In this document: piece after piece, positions 62,801 to 64,000 of the stretch
Numbering within the stretch: the first letter of the stretch is position 1
How the letters are laid out: each line of letters starts with the position of its first letter
Source: Sipunculus nudus
Lineage: Eukaryota; Annelida; Sipuncula; Golfingiida; Sipunculidae
Reading direction: 5' to 3'
Assembly (NCBI GenBank): GCA_026874595.1
Contig: CM049314.1
Span: forward strand, 10,348,729 to 10,412,728
DNA: 64,000 nt
Made by a program: the position numbers and the translations under genes
The notes under the pieces: generated by a model
Database searches by the model: none
Seen by the model: only the letters and a program-made list of their open reading frames with translations
Told to the model about the DNA's origin: nothing

Positions 62801-63548
62801 AATACACTGAACTTTCCTCAAGAAAAAAGAGTAGACTTATTTAAAATTCTATGACAAGGTCATATGAATGCAAGTTTTATGAAAAACCAAAAATATTTAA
62901 GTAAAAACAACAACAGAAGGGTTCATTTTTGTACAATGGCCAGAAAGGATTTTAATTTTAAATTACAAGAAATATATTATTTATAATCTAGAGATTATCA
63001 ACACTTGTAACAGTATAAAAATAACGTGTAACAAAAAGCTTACATGTTGTTGTTATATTAGAATCCTTCATGAAAATGTAAGCAATCTAAAATTATTATC
63101 AATTTCACCAAAATTTCACAGATCCTGATCAACATGATAAAATAGGATATACAGTGAAACCTCGTTGTGTCGAAGTCTAAGGGACCCTCGGAAAACTTTG
63201 ACACATCCGAGGTTCGACACAAGCGGGTTTAATTTGGTTTTTAATTTAAGTAGAGTTGTACGGAATGTCCAGTCTGTAACTTCGACATACGCGGGGTATT
63301 CGACTTAAGCGGGTTCGACACAATGAGGTTCCACTGTATATAGTTTCAGAGACCAATAAAAAAGTCCAAATTTTTTCTACAGGAGGCAGACAAATTATAT
63401 CAGAGGTAATATATAATCTATTTTATATATTTATAACTACATAAGTTGGTTGATGTGTTTATATTCCAGTATCTGGATATCTTCAGGGTGAAAACTTACC
63501 ACACATGATGCCTCTGACAGCTTCCCAAGCTTGGGTCTTATAAACGGA
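2701..63548 (-). CDS. UNC80: UNC80, NALCN channel complex scaffold subunit (partial gene, 30 exons in window)
   Basis: UNC80 is a very large, mostly helical scaffold protein. With UNC79 it binds the NALCN sodium-leak channel and supports its surface level and regulation in neurons (known for mammals, flies and worms). In the sequence, 30 minus-strand exons join in consistent phase and match the vertebrate protein block by block: RPKLGK and SFERVL, LHGLSPSL, CEAIQSISRW, SYFDVAVLRCLF, GCPHGCGDG, GLYCDIRQ, LLECAHFVYRCNRG, ALKMIACQVLLEITTFLRET, FICGHQNFCHPNCY, LWRFRYQVWPRMEDGA, PPPSIDFVLPSP, VFPSCICMAAIPIIHL, FKDLKQTLKKEQC. About 2,149 codons are present, against roughly 3,260 residues in the human protein. 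The N-terminal exon(s), about 33 residues by comparison with human, lie beyond 64000, and the C-terminal third lies before position 1. Variable Ser/Arg/Lys-rich linkers (exons 6-8, 12-15, 17-18) separate the conserved blocks, as in vertebrates. No frameshift or internal stop is visible. Identity is near certain; exact borders of exons 9 and 24 are less so. Confidence 0.97.
3130..3198 (-). CDS. UNC80: UNC80 exon 29
   Basis: The acceptor is GATTCCAG|ATT and the donor is TGTGAT|GTACGT; 23 codons, phase 0 to 0. IVPSVNGISFKDLKQTLKKE then QCD, matching vertebrate LFFKDLKQTMKKEQCE. Confidence 0.95.
3347..4050. repeat. 352-bp tandem duplication inside intron
   Basis: Two nearly identical copies lie head to tail, 3347-3698 and 3699-4050. 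The second begins again at ATTAACTCTTACAGTATTG. Each ends with a copy of the 29-bp splice-donor minisatellite, so the minisatellite and its flank were duplicated together. Confidence 0.9.
4006..4460 (-). repeat. 29-bp minisatellite containing the exon 28 donor
   Basis: About 15 units, with an extra unit at 3655-3697. On the gene strand each unit is roughly 18 nt of exon 28 end (CTGTCCATTCTGTGGCAG) plus 11 nt of intron (GTAAGACAGCT). About a dozen keep the GTAA donor core. The true exon end is the 5'-most unit on the gene strand. Confidence 0.92.
4432..4515 (-). CDS. UNC80: UNC80 exon 28
   Basis: The acceptor is ATCTTACAG|GTT and the donor is GGCAG|GTAAGA; 28 codons, phase 0 to 0. VGFIMFYVRSPAEGGQEAIN and QALSILWQ match vertebrate VGLIMYFVRTPCEWGMDAIS and ATLTFLWE. 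The last 18 nt plus the donor form the unit of the downstream 29-bp minisatellite. Confidence 0.95.
4722..5466 (+). mobile_element. Interspersed repeat family A, copy 1
   Basis: Starts CAACTAGAATATGGGTAGTC and ends with a hairpin-like GTATCCCTAAAACTTTG...GGCAGATAC before AATTA. Internal units repeat a theme (TGCAAAATTTCAGG, TCAAACCACTG, GAGTGATTTTAA). Related copies lie at 10230-11003, 31512-32785 and, diverged, 37520-37925. No coding capacity is seen, so it is non-autonomous; a Helitron-like origin is possible but unproven. Confidence 0.75.
5467..7349. other. Intron sequence without recognised features
   Basis: AT-rich intron. One short motif near 5766-5800 (GGGACCCATGGGTCACGGC) recurs at 48233-48266 (GGGACCTATGGGTCACGAC), so it is probably a fragment of an interspersed repeat. 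Nothing else is recognised. Confidence 0.6.
7350..8911 (+). mobile_element. Interspersed repeat family B, copy 1
   Basis: About 1.5 kb with two diverged ~700-bp halves (both hold GTGAAAATTAAATC, CAAAATTT and GATATTAGGCAG). It ends in a run of GGACGGACAGAC-type 4-mers and then a hairpin: TAGCTCAGATGACT, TAT, AGTCAGCTGAGCTA. A second copy in the same orientation is at 49285-50856. Non-coding, so non-autonomous. Confidence 0.8.
9376..9462 (-). CDS. UNC80: UNC80 exon 27
   Basis: The acceptor is TATTGTACAG|GAG and the donor is TACATT|GTGAGT; 29 codons, phase 0 to 0. EELIYVLRKLLYHLSELPAQ and TAHTLFNYI match vertebrate ELMYMLRKLLLNIGDFPAQ and TSHILFNYL. Confidence 0.97.
9766..9866 (-). CDS. UNC80: UNC80 exon 26
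   Basis: The acceptor is TGTATTTGTAG|TG and the donor is AAACAG|GTAAGA. It encodes SEVAEKVIWGCLVEEPALF, then LRTFLEKLTNRDKQ, matching vertebrate SAVAQQVLWNCLIEDPSTVL and RHFLEKLTISNRQ. The acceptor region is repeated about eight times upstream (9867-10225). Confidence 0.96.
9867..10225 (-). repeat. 44-47-bp minisatellite containing the exon 26 acceptor
   Basis: Eight units, counted by ACAGAATCAAAA on the plus strand. On the gene strand each unit carries GATTCTGTGTGTACATG then TGTTTGTAG|TG, which is the exon 26 acceptor plus its first two exon bases. The unit next to the exon is the real acceptor. The nearest upstream copy has lost the AG (TTGTTG); most others keep GTAG. Confidence 0.92.
10230..11003 (+). 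mobile_element. Interspersed repeat family A, copy 2
   Basis: Lacks the 5' start of the longer copies. It holds two internal units, each with the perfect 12-bp palindrome GGTGGCGCCACC or a close form, and ends in a clean hairpin GTATCCGCAAAA-CTTCG-TTTTTGCGGATAC followed by AATAAA. Confidence 0.8.
11196..11336 (-). CDS. UNC80: UNC80 exon 25
   Basis: The acceptor is GTTTGTAG|GA and the donor is GGCAG|GTAAGG. It encodes DEEKGEHVHSQHLQLAQ, then HVFPSCICMAAIPIIHLLDD and LEVNLDGVA. The vertebrate match is AVFPACICAAVLPIVHLMED and GEVREDGVA. Phase 1 to 1. Confidence 0.97.
11431..11491. repeat. (TA)n with short (CA)n microsatellite
   Basis: An uninterrupted AT run of about 45 bp is followed by (AC)5, within the intron between exons 24 and 25. 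Confidence 0.95.
11492..14100. other. Intron sequence without recognised features
   Basis: AT-rich intron between exons 25 and 24. No exon in a compatible phase, no terminal repeats and no RNA gene were recognised. Confidence 0.6.
14101..14250. repeat. 33-bp tandem repeat, about 4 units
   Basis: The unit is roughly CTGATTGGTCAACATGTT plus TTACTTCTCTTGC. Each unit has ATTGG (inverted CCAAT). It abuts the pogo-like element that begins at 14253. Confidence 0.85.
14253..16191. mobile_element. pogo/Tigger-like non-autonomous transposon with internal satellite
   Basis: Terminal inverted repeats: left CAGCAGAGTGTCATATATCC, right (reversed) CAGTAGAGCGTCGTTTATCC, both continuing GAA. A TA flanks each end (14251-14252 and 16192-16193), the target duplication expected for Tc1/mariner-pogo elements. 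Inside is a 134-bp tandem array (14445-15425). No transposase frame remains. Total 1,939 bp. Confidence 0.75.
14445..15425 (-). repeat. 134-bp tandem array with acceptor-like motif
   Basis: About seven units spaced 134-135 bp, tracked by GGCCAGGGTAATTAGCC. On the UNC80 strand each unit holds TTTTCTTTTTACAG|GCTAAT, a good acceptor consensus. In the phase needed after exon 24 the next codons would be GGC TAA, so these are not normal UNC80 exons. Short open frames here merely reflect the repeat. Confidence 0.9.
17043..17177 (-). CDS. UNC80: UNC80 exon 24 (two possible donors)
   Basis: The acceptor is AATACACCAG|CT. It encodes AQDDINLAVRRISVIPS, then NMSWRNGSVPWGRPTIFEG, corresponding to vertebrate VTNLASRRLSVSPS and NYSFRRGSVWSV. 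Two donors in the same phase exist: GAAG|GTATCT ending at 17043 (used here, closer to vertebrate length) and CAAG|GTGTTT ending at 17013, which would add ten residues (IYAMNILRQG). Confidence 0.88.
17270..18345. repeat. ~30-bp minisatellite upstream of exon 24
   Basis: Roughly 35 imperfect units of AAGTAACATTTTCATGTGG plus TACTYRGAG, ending about 95 bp before the exon 24 acceptor on the gene strand. On that strand units contain TTACTTCTTCAAG, weakly acceptor-like. Confidence 0.9.
18346..19040. other. Intron sequence without recognised features
   Basis: Very AT-rich with poly-A and poly-T runs. Nothing recognised. Confidence 0.6.
19108..21655. repeat. 1,274-bp near-perfect tandem duplication
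   Basis: Copies 19108-20381 and 20382-21655, followed by a third, partial start at 21656. I counted only about seven base differences by eye, so the duplication is recent (or an assembly duplicate). Confidence 0.95.
19567..23029 (+). promoter_or_regulatory. Series of CTCF-core-like motifs in family C
   Basis: GGCCGCCAGGGGGCGTTGCAG (19567, broken by no indel in copy 20841), CAGCTAGGGGGCGCTGCAC (20025; 21299), CTCCTAGGGGGCACTGCAC (about 22348), CCGCTAGGTGGCGCTGCAC (22680) and CCACTAGGGGGCGCTGCAC (23011) resemble the CTCF core. All lie on the plus strand. Motif similarity only; binding is inference. Confidence 0.4.
24364..24415. promoter_or_regulatory. Convergent pair of CTCF-core-like motifs
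   Basis: CCACCAGAGGGCGC at 24364-24377 (plus) and CCACTAGAGGGCGC on the minus strand (24402-24415), 24 bp apart and pointing at each other. Both fit the CTCF core very well. Weaker forms (CAACAGATGGCAC, CAGCAGATGGCAT) follow near 24646 and 24683. Confidence 0.45.
24416..25880. other. Intron sequence without recognised features
   Basis: Intron before exon 23 on the coordinate axis. Apart from two weak CTCF-like motifs, nothing is recognised. Confidence 0.6.
25881..26067 (-). CDS. UNC80: UNC80 exon 23
   Basis: The acceptor is TTTTATTCAG|AAA and the donor is GAAGAAG|GTACTC. It encodes KTFVTATTTRRKQQQEMIHK, AEEDRRRAARENFRMTMVPV and LHAAYEPALHHGGEDHEE. The vertebrate counterparts are VSRSHQRAEHILKNLQQEEE and ITAIPITQEACYEP. 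A basic helix is likely. Phase 0 to 1. Confidence 0.95.
26476..26610 (-). CDS. UNC80: UNC80 exon 22
   Basis: The acceptor is CTTTATCAG|GTG and the donor is GGGACT|GTAAGT; 45 codons, phase 0 to 0. VPPPSIDFVLPSPTIGLPNL and VIDPPWTPHFK match vertebrate IPPPSINFTLPSPVLGMPSV and MFDPPWVPQ. Confidence 0.97.
26942..27014 (-). CDS. UNC80: UNC80 exon 21
   Basis: The acceptor is TTTTGCCAG|G and the donor is TTCAAG|GTAACC. It encodes FNVLWRFRYQVWPRMEDGAN then VYFK, nearly identical to vertebrate FHTLWRFRYQVWPRMEEGA. The first base completes an Arg codon; it ends in phase 0. Confidence 0.97.
27120..27262 (-). mobile_element. tRNA-derived SINE, copy 1
   Basis: On the minus strand an A-box-like TGGTTCAGGGGTAGAGC is followed by a B-box-like GAGTTCAAATCTC at tRNA spacing. 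The folded anticodon arm is poor, so it is a tRNA-derived SINE or pseudo-tRNA rather than a functional tRNA. A related copy lies at 33835-33993. Confidence 0.6.
27769..27877 (-). CDS. UNC80: UNC80 exon 20
   Basis: The acceptor is TTCCTCTCAG|CC and the donor is CTCAG|GTAATA. It encodes TVFLLSSVKAPDHVQSLM and DDVNQRINAIL, matching vertebrate MFLLCAVKVPEAVSDMLM and ETVQRLNAVL. It enters in phase 1 and leaves in phase 2. Confidence 0.95.
28030..28113. repeat. (TA)n microsatellite
   Basis: A long AT dinucleotide run in the intron between exons 19 and 20, preceded by TGTATATG variants. Confidence 0.95.
28818..28956 (-). CDS. UNC80: UNC80 exon 19 (weak donor)
   Basis: The acceptor is CTTTCACAG|GTT. 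It encodes QQLTQSPLSIIGKSAPILSQ and LPVAWELLLESDQELAAS, matching vertebrate LSLLIKAAPILTEEM and PAAWELLLSMDEHMAG. The donor must be GCAG|GTTTTA, because this alone joins in frame to exon 20 (ASA-ATVFLL versus vertebrate AAAAMFLL). Its +3 to +6 bases fit the consensus poorly. Confidence 0.92.
29292..29701. mobile_element. Possible MITE with short inverted ends
   Basis: Left end TAGCCCCATTTACACTAG and right end (reversed) TAGCTCCATTTAAAAACAA both continue to ATCTGG. No clear target duplication was found, so this is tentative. Confidence 0.35.
29740..29928 (-). CDS. UNC80: UNC80 exon 18
   Basis: The acceptor is TAATTTTTAG|GAG and the donor is TCACAG|GTCAAT; 63 codons, phase 0 to 0. ESLFQPSSPTRRREST, then a Lys/Glu/Ala-rich probable helix or coiled coil (LNLARAKLVAALEKSKEEAK), ending PVMKYIKSQ, which matches vertebrate GMLKYIRLQV. 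Confidence 0.93.
29929..31511. other. Intron between exons 18 and 17, first part
   Basis: AT-rich intron that includes a small TA-flanked MITE at 30242-30500. Nothing else recognised. Confidence 0.6.
30242..30500. mobile_element. pogo-like MITE (259 bp)
   Basis: Left CAGTAAAACCTCCTTTATCT and right (reversed) TGGTGTAACCTCCTTTCTTT, both followed by GCCAC a little further in; TA flanks both sides. Ends have diverged. Confidence 0.5.
31512..32785 (+). mobile_element. Interspersed repeat family A, copy 3 (longest)
   Basis: Begins CAACTAGAATACGGGTAGTC and ends GTATCTGCAAAACTTTGTTT then TGGCAGATACAATAAA. It carries several internal units, three with GGTGGCGCCACC. Same orientation as the other copies, antisense to UNC80. 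Confidence 0.8.
32786..34536. other. Intron sequence with one SINE-like copy
   Basis: Contains the SINE-like copy at 33835-33993. Nothing else recognised. Confidence 0.6.
33835..33993 (-). mobile_element. tRNA-derived SINE, copy 2, with G16 tract
   Basis: Diverged relative of 27120-27262: on the plus strand both carry TTTGAGTCCTGT, GCTCTACCCCTG and CAGAAGCTG. A run of 16 G lies at 33877-33892 inside the copy. Confidence 0.55.
34537..34614 (-). CDS. UNC80: UNC80 exon 17 (small Ser-rich cassette)
   Basis: The exon is 78 nt, phase 0 to 0. It encodes QAVVHAIDAVFGRPADSS then SSTSSSSF. The acceptor is TTTATGATAG|CAA and the donor is AGTTTT|GTAAGT. No clear vertebrate counterpart is seen, and introns of 8.4 and 4.6 kb flank it. 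Being symmetric and in a variable linker, it could be skipped without changing frame. It is supported by good splice sites and phase only. Confidence 0.75.
35330..36700. repeat. ~45-bp minisatellite rich in AAAGGTCA
   Basis: Around 25 irregular units of GATCAAAGGTCAACAAAG plus AGGTCCTTCTTTCACTCTGC and CAGAAAA. Every unit offers AAAGGTCA, a nuclear-receptor-type half-site, and on the gene strand TTTTCTGGCAG, which is acceptor-like. Open frames up to 160 codons here are repeat shadows. Confidence 0.9.
36701..37519. other. Intron sequence without recognised features
   Basis: A 143-codon minus-strand frame (36805-37236) has no recognisable similarity and no usable start context. I see no gene. 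Confidence 0.6.
37520..37925 (+). repeat. Diverged family A-like repeat
   Basis: Three short units with GTAGGTGGCACCACC, TCTTGTATACGACAAAGC and CTGATATATCAAA. The theme matches family A but the ends are missing. Confidence 0.6.
37951..37973. repeat. Poly-C tract (C23)
   Basis: A run of 23 C. Such tracts are length-unstable and error-prone in sequencing. Confidence 0.95.
37985..38350. repeat. Irregular tandem repeat
   Basis: Recurring CACTGAGTGAACTCTTGACC and TGCCAAAGCTATAAATAG segments. Low order; no coding potential. Confidence 0.7.
38740..39820. mobile_element. Interspersed repeat family D (about 3-4 internal units)
   Basis: Units of roughly 250-300 bp repeat CAGCTTCCCATAACTTAGCC, CATTTGAACAAAC and TTTTGAGAAGAA themes. 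It ends near GACAACGGACGATGCTGCAC. The 172-codon minus frame at 39506-40024 lies in it and looks like a shadow. Confidence 0.55.
39821..42999. other. Intron sequence near exon 16
   Basis: AT-rich intron. One X-box-like motif (GTTACCATGGATAC) is at 40321, and an inverted pair of TCAAGGTCA motifs at 42936-42956. Nothing else recognised. Confidence 0.6.
42936..42956. promoter_or_regulatory. Inverted pair of TCAAGGTCA half-sites
   Basis: TGACCTTGA (42936) and TCAAGGTCA (42948) form a 9-bp inverted repeat with a 3-bp spacer, 44 bp past the exon 16 donor. TCAAGGTCA is the classic ERR/SF-1 extended half-site. Function is inference. Confidence 0.35.
43000..43215 (-). CDS. UNC80: UNC80 exon 16
   Basis: The acceptor is TTGTTTTCAG|GTT and the donor is AGGCGG|GTATGT; 72 codons, phase 0 to 0. 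VVVQLANTSNFICGHQNFCH and PNCYERQRRSCTRLITALKR match the vertebrate Cys-rich motif FICTHVDYCHPHCY through RSCARLVRAIK. The four conserved Cys are all present. A variable KxKRR tail follows. Confidence 0.97.
43216..44188. other. Intron between exons 15 and 16
   Basis: Diverged local repeats (GATGAGAAGTGTACTTCCTGG versus a similar segment near 43880), otherwise nothing recognised. Confidence 0.55.
44189..44370 (-). CDS. UNC80: UNC80 exon 15
   Basis: The acceptor is ATGAACTGCAG|GC and the donor is ATAAAG|GTAGGG. It encodes IKRVESSKVRKVSTQSLR, an acidic stretch, then EEQDYSRYMPWIK, corresponding to vertebrate ENYHRNMSWLHV. Phase 1 to 0. Confidence 0.94.
44829..45204 (-). repeat. 51-bp minisatellite containing the exon 14 donor
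   Basis: Seven intronic units of about 51 bp, plus the real exon end at 45205. On the gene strand each holds CAAACTCAAGAGGGGAG, GGGGCA|GTAAGTATTG and TAGCTGTCATTGATA. All but the two most distal units keep GTAAGTATTG intact. The period is divisible by 3. Confidence 0.93.
45205..45318 (-). CDS. UNC80: UNC80 exon 14
   Basis: The acceptor is GATTTTTCAG|GG and the donor is GGGGCA|GTAAGT. It encodes GRRLAAGRKLLKMRRGSG and SSLRHNRSFKLKRGEGG, a basic linker like the vertebrate IRIGGSRLLQIKGTRSFQVK stretch. Phase 1 to 1. Its 3' end and donor are copied seven more times in the following intron. Confidence 0.93.
45464..45643. mobile_element. pogo-like MITE (about 180 bp)
   Basis: Left AAGTGAAATCTCACCTAGCG and right (reversed) CAGTAGTATCCCCCTTATAT both lead into GACCACCT. 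TA follows the right end. Ends are diverged. Confidence 0.5.
45723..45848 (-). CDS. UNC80: UNC80 exon 13
   Basis: The acceptor is ACCTTGCAG|GT and the donor is GCAAAG|GTCAGC. SDRKISFAVLDHVEKTERSD matches vertebrate ERKISFAGVLDENEDSKDS; a Ser-rich stretch follows. Phase 1 to 1. Confidence 0.93.
45849..47131. other. Intron between exons 12 and 13
   Basis: No recognised element apart from a G9 tract near 46791. Short plus-strand frames lack support. Confidence 0.6.
47132..47380 (-). CDS. UNC80: UNC80 exon 12
   Basis: The acceptor is TTCTTTTCAG|CC and the donor is GTGG|GTAAGT. It encodes TVNHTGSDCPYALKMIAC, then QVLLEITTFLRETYQYIP, matching the vertebrate block CPFALKMAACQLLLEITT. A Ser/Arg-rich linker (SRRWSSVLGSPGHSERSNSK) follows. 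Phase 1 to 1. Confidence 0.96.
47885..48012 (-). repeat. 57-bp repeat containing the exon 11 donor (2 intronic copies)
   Basis: On the gene strand GAAGACTTCCTGGATGAAG|GTAAGAG is followed by ATGAATATTCATGA-type intron, then copied with donor at 47956 and again at 47899 (GAAA|GTAAGAG). Offsets are exactly 57 nt. Confidence 0.93.
48013..48148 (-). CDS. UNC80: UNC80 exon 11
   Basis: The acceptor is TTACTCAG|GCA and the donor is GATGAAG|GTAAGA. It encodes AIGNRMWELLHEENADRF, then MEDDEEDFLDEG, matching vertebrate KEDEEEDFLDD. It ends in phase 1. The last ~20 nt and the donor are copied twice more in the intron just downstream (47885-48012). Confidence 0.95.
48267..49284. other. Intron sequence without recognised features
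   Basis: Very AT-rich. The only landmark is the short repeated motif at 48233-48266 that also occurs near 5766. Confidence 0.6.
49285..50856 (+). mobile_element. Interspersed repeat family B, copy 2
   Basis: Matches 7350-8911 over its length, in the same orientation, including the GGACGGACGG run and the terminal hairpin TAGCTCAGATGACT-TAT-AGTCAGCTGAGCTA. Confidence 0.8.
50965..51177 (-). CDS. UNC80: UNC80 exon 10
   Basis: The acceptor is ATTATCAG|GAA and the donor is GGAGAG|GTAATT; 71 codons, phase 0 to 0. EAPVVARAALLLECAHFVYR and CNRGDWPNWMK are almost identical to the vertebrate block, followed by RAAGRMFHQWGE. This is one of the most conserved parts of the family. Confidence 0.97.
51178..51829. 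other. Intron between exons 9 and 10
   Basis: Contains a 129-codon plus-strand frame (51227-51616) with no recognised similarity. I do not regard it as a gene. Confidence 0.55.
51830..52038 (-). CDS. UNC80: UNC80 exon 9 (acceptor uncertain)
   Basis: It encodes GTRRGSVADVNSALGG and FNFIMDCCHPGSIPDPHLIA, then ALLDL, matching vertebrate FQFLLNCCEPGTIPDASILAAALDL. The donor is GATCTA|GTATGT. Two acceptors fit the phase: GTTAAAAG at 52038 and GTGCAAG at 52023. They differ by 15 nt (five residues). I give the longer; which is used cannot be told here. Confidence 0.88.
52039..53238. other. Intron between exons 8 and 9
   Basis: AT-rich; nothing recognised. A small symmetric exon could be hidden here, since vertebrates have more sequence at this point. 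Confidence 0.5.
53239..53553 (-). CDS. UNC80: UNC80 exon 8
   Basis: The acceptor is TTCCTTGTAG|GT and the donor is GAGG|GTAACA. It encodes WKRGLAPTSAKSDHEDDS, a Pro/Ser/Lys-rich disordered stretch, then RIEDGLKNWSKRRLSKRGS. The last part corresponds to vertebrate LKLPIGNWLKRSSLSGL. Phase runs from 1 to 1. Confidence 0.93.
53627..54450. mobile_element. hAT-like non-autonomous element (824 bp)
   Basis: Left TAGGGTTGGGACG and right (reversed) TAATGTTGGGACC. The 8-bp flanks AGTTTCAG and ACTCACAG match at five of eight positions, as a decayed target duplication. Interior holds CGATATC/GCGATA palindromes at both ends. No transposase. Confidence 0.6.
54818..55549. mobile_element. hAT-like non-autonomous element (732 bp)
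   Basis: Inverted ends AGAGCCCCGTTTTT and AGAGCCCTGTTTTT. Flanking 8-mers ATGTATTT and ATGTATTG match at seven of eight positions, the duplication length of hAT (or P) elements. No transposase frame. Confidence 0.7.
56031..56196 (-). CDS. UNC80: UNC80 exon 7
   Basis: The acceptor is TACTTACAG|CAA and the donor is CTGG|GTTAGT. The phase 0 frame reads QIFPPYGAASDSEMLEEQ and, later, PGTPKRKFSKFSLG. AASDSE resembles the vertebrate QSAASDTSSQSE stretch. It ends in phase 1. The longest open frame here is out of frame with the gene and is not the product. Confidence 0.9.
56636..56759 (-). CDS. UNC80: UNC80 exon 6
   Basis: The acceptor is TTTCCACACAG|A and the donor is AAAAAG|GTCAGT. It encodes a Ser/Arg-rich linker: RTVSMTSESGDEREVHRVPS, then NNKGRRSLFRRRSKK. 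The vertebrate counterpart is also Ser/Lys/Arg-rich and poorly conserved. Phase runs from 2 to 0. RRRS and GRRS are possible kinase motifs (inference). Confidence 0.9.
56760..57266. other. Intron between exons 5 and 6
   Basis: Contains a short (TA)n near 57136-57150; otherwise nothing recognised. Confidence 0.6.
57267..57409 (-). CDS. UNC80: UNC80 exon 5
   Basis: The acceptor is TTCCTCACAG|GGC. It encodes GLYCDIRQYLNYVKETHG and FRFIALSGLSDA, matching vertebrate GLYCDIRQLVQFIKEAHG, then a Lys/Arg/Glu-rich tail. The donor chosen is CATCAG|GTGCAG (phase 2), because it alone fits the phase of exon 6; AAG|GTCATC just upstream is a weaker alternative and out of phase. Confidence 0.92.
57410..58174. 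other. Intron between exons 4 and 5, with poly-C tracts
   Basis: C-rich homopolymer tracts at about 57894-57914 and 57992-58012. Nothing else recognised. Confidence 0.7.
58175..58344 (-). CDS. UNC80: UNC80 exon 4
   Basis: The acceptor is GTACACTTAG|CC and the donor is ATT|GTAAGT. It encodes TKKPHEGMGRTPYASNF, then NVESIVIVTTLKSLLTRF, matching vertebrate NVEGIIVSAMFKSLITRC. It starts with two bases (Ala codon) and ends in phase 0. Confidence 0.95.
58345..58978. other. Intron between exons 3 and 4
   Basis: AT-rich; nothing recognised. Confidence 0.6.
58979..59220 (-). CDS. UNC80: UNC80 exon 3
   Basis: The acceptor is TTGTACAG|G and the donor is CACAAG|GTACAT. Residues include VFKNIGCPHGCGDGFRG, the counterpart of the vertebrate GCAYGCGEGHRG, then RLQKTNPAEFRKFLR and EVIDFLHAFLGFC, matching NVVDFLHALLGFC. 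The first base completes the Lys codon left open by exon 2. The exon ends in phase 1. Confidence 0.96.
59221..60523. other. Intron between exons 2 and 3
   Basis: AT-rich intron with a (TA)n tract at about 59799-59855; nothing else recognised. Confidence 0.7.
59799..59855. repeat. (TA)n microsatellite
   Basis: Uninterrupted AT dinucleotides, about 28 units. Confidence 0.95.
60524..62691 (-). CDS. UNC80: UNC80 exon 2, giant N-terminal exon (2,168 nt)
   Basis: The acceptor is TGATTTCAG|TCT and the donor is ATAAA|GTAAGT (phase 2). It encodes 722 codons, starting SFERVLVQNILHGLSPSL and ending AMESIIK across the splice. Order of parts: a conserved block with EAIQSISRW and ETKLMYTLHWIILDA; VQLFVYLFAPLIHCLK and LKLWQPLWEYRQP; a Cys/His cluster at 61915-61977; SYFDVAVLRCLFSPQWAEEG; a long variable Ser/Arg-rich linker; RSLTDSNIQYD; a block with LNYNVVLQAVHYIVGKE and VLNILNCLLDLEI; then a Lys/Glu-rich charged stretch. 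Several RRxS/RKxS motifs in the linker could be basophilic kinase sites (inference). In vertebrates I recall this region being split among several exons, so one 2.2-kb exon is unusual. Upstream in-frame codons show that the TTG at 62661 is not a start. Confidence 0.97.
62692..63499. other. Intron between exons 1 and 2
   Basis: AT-rich intron holding the pogo-like MITE at 63152-63336; nothing else recognised. Confidence 0.7.
63152..63336. mobile_element. pogo/Tigger-like MITE (185 bp)
   Basis: Terminal inverted repeats CAGTGAAACCTCGTTGTGTC and (reversed) CAGTGGAACCTCATTGTGTC, both continuing GAA, with TA on each side. The interior is largely palindromic (repeated AAGCGGGTT and TTCGACA). It is well preserved, so relatively young. 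Confidence 0.8.
63500..63548 (-). CDS. UNC80: UNC80 exon 1 of window (near N-terminus)
   Basis: This 49-nt exon encodes PFIRPKLGKLSEASCV, matching the vertebrate segment around RPKLGK and ASCV just after the start of the protein. The acceptor is TTTCAG and the donor is GTG|GTAAGT. It starts with one base completing a codon from an exon beyond position 64000 and ends in phase 0. The initiator Met is therefore outside the window. Confidence 0.93.
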
Positions 63549-64000
63549 CTGAAATAAACAGAAAATGTAGTTACACATTTAACTGTATCACTTTTATACA
63601 GATCTTACTCCCTCTTTCCTGACTACTTGACAGTGCTTTGCATGCCCGGGATAATAAGTTTCAAATTTGAAAAATTATTTAATTTATTTTATAATTATTT
63701 TTATAAGAGGTCTGCTGAGTAAATGTGTACCATATATGACATGTTTTCCATACCCTGGTCATATATTTTAACACTAAAAGCATAAATTAAGTTCCTTTGT
63801 TTCACCAATCAAGCACCAACAAAGCTCAAGCAGATTGTAATTAGCAAACAACAAGGATGAGGAAAAAAAGTGAAAGCTACATATATATATCTTTTATCAG
63901 ACCTTTACTTTATACAGACATACTGTGTTTGTGTGTGTAATGTAATCACTTTTCTTTTATTAGAACCACTTATGCGTCTCATTTCGCTTATATTAGCAAT
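63549..64000. other. Intron upstream of exon 1 of window
   Basis: Intron leading back to the first UNC80 exon(s), which are outside the window. Nothing recognised. Confidence 0.6.

Noticed and set aside
1-64000. CRISPR arrays, bacterial operons, phage or viral genes
   Set aside because: Spliced neuronal gene, SINE- and MITE-type repeats and microsatellites show an animal genome. The tandem arrays have no unique spacers, and no viral protein frame was seen.

Overview
The window looks like part of the genome of a bilaterian invertebrate. A mollusc or other lophotrochozoan is my best guess, from the AT-rich introns, the abundant short interspersed repeats, and terminal motifs such as GGACGGACGG runs; the species cannot be fixed from sequence alone. 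I see one gene. It runs on the minus strand across almost the whole window and encodes the middle of UNC80, the large scaffold subunit of the NALCN sodium-leak channel complex. I place 30 coding exons (transcript order 63548 down to 2701), about 2,149 codons. All neighbouring exons join in matching phase, and nearly all boundaries are GT-AG with good consensus. The first exon(s) lie beyond position 64000. The 3' third of the gene lies before position 1. No other protein gene on either strand is convincing.

Layout by coordinate: 1-2700 is intron with an RFX-like motif cluster. 2701-11336 holds exons 30 to 25, two minisatellites built from splice sites, and copies of two interspersed families. 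11337-17042 is an intron holding a 1.9 kb TA-flanked pogo/Tigger-like element that carries a 134-bp tandem array. 17043-26067 holds exons 24 and 23, separated by an 8.7 kb intron with a 30-bp minisatellite, a 4.3 kb repeat element (including a 1,274-bp near-identical tandem duplication) and a series of CTCF-core-like motifs. 26476-29928 is a dense exon block (22 to 18). 29929-42999 is two long repeat-rich introns around the tiny exon 17. 43000-48148 holds exons 16 to 11, with two more splice-site minisatellites. 48149-56030 holds exons 10 to 8, one interspersed element and two hAT-like elements. 56031-63548 holds exons 7 to 1, including a giant 2,168-nt exon 2.

The most unusual signal is that four separate UNC80 exon-intron boundaries sit at the edge of a tandem array whose repeat unit contains that very splice site. 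Three are donors (exons 28, 14 and 11) and one is an acceptor (exon 26). A fifth array, inside the pogo-like element, repeats an acceptor-like motif on the gene's sense strand. This gives one neuronal gene dozens of serial decoy splice sites. One decoy donor (after exon 14) would give a clean in-frame 17-residue insertion; those I read through at the other three boundaries lead to stops or frame changes.

Limits: gene identity rests on remembered family similarity and my own reading of splice sites, without an alignment or transcript data. Transposon calls rest on terminal repeats and target duplications seen by eye.
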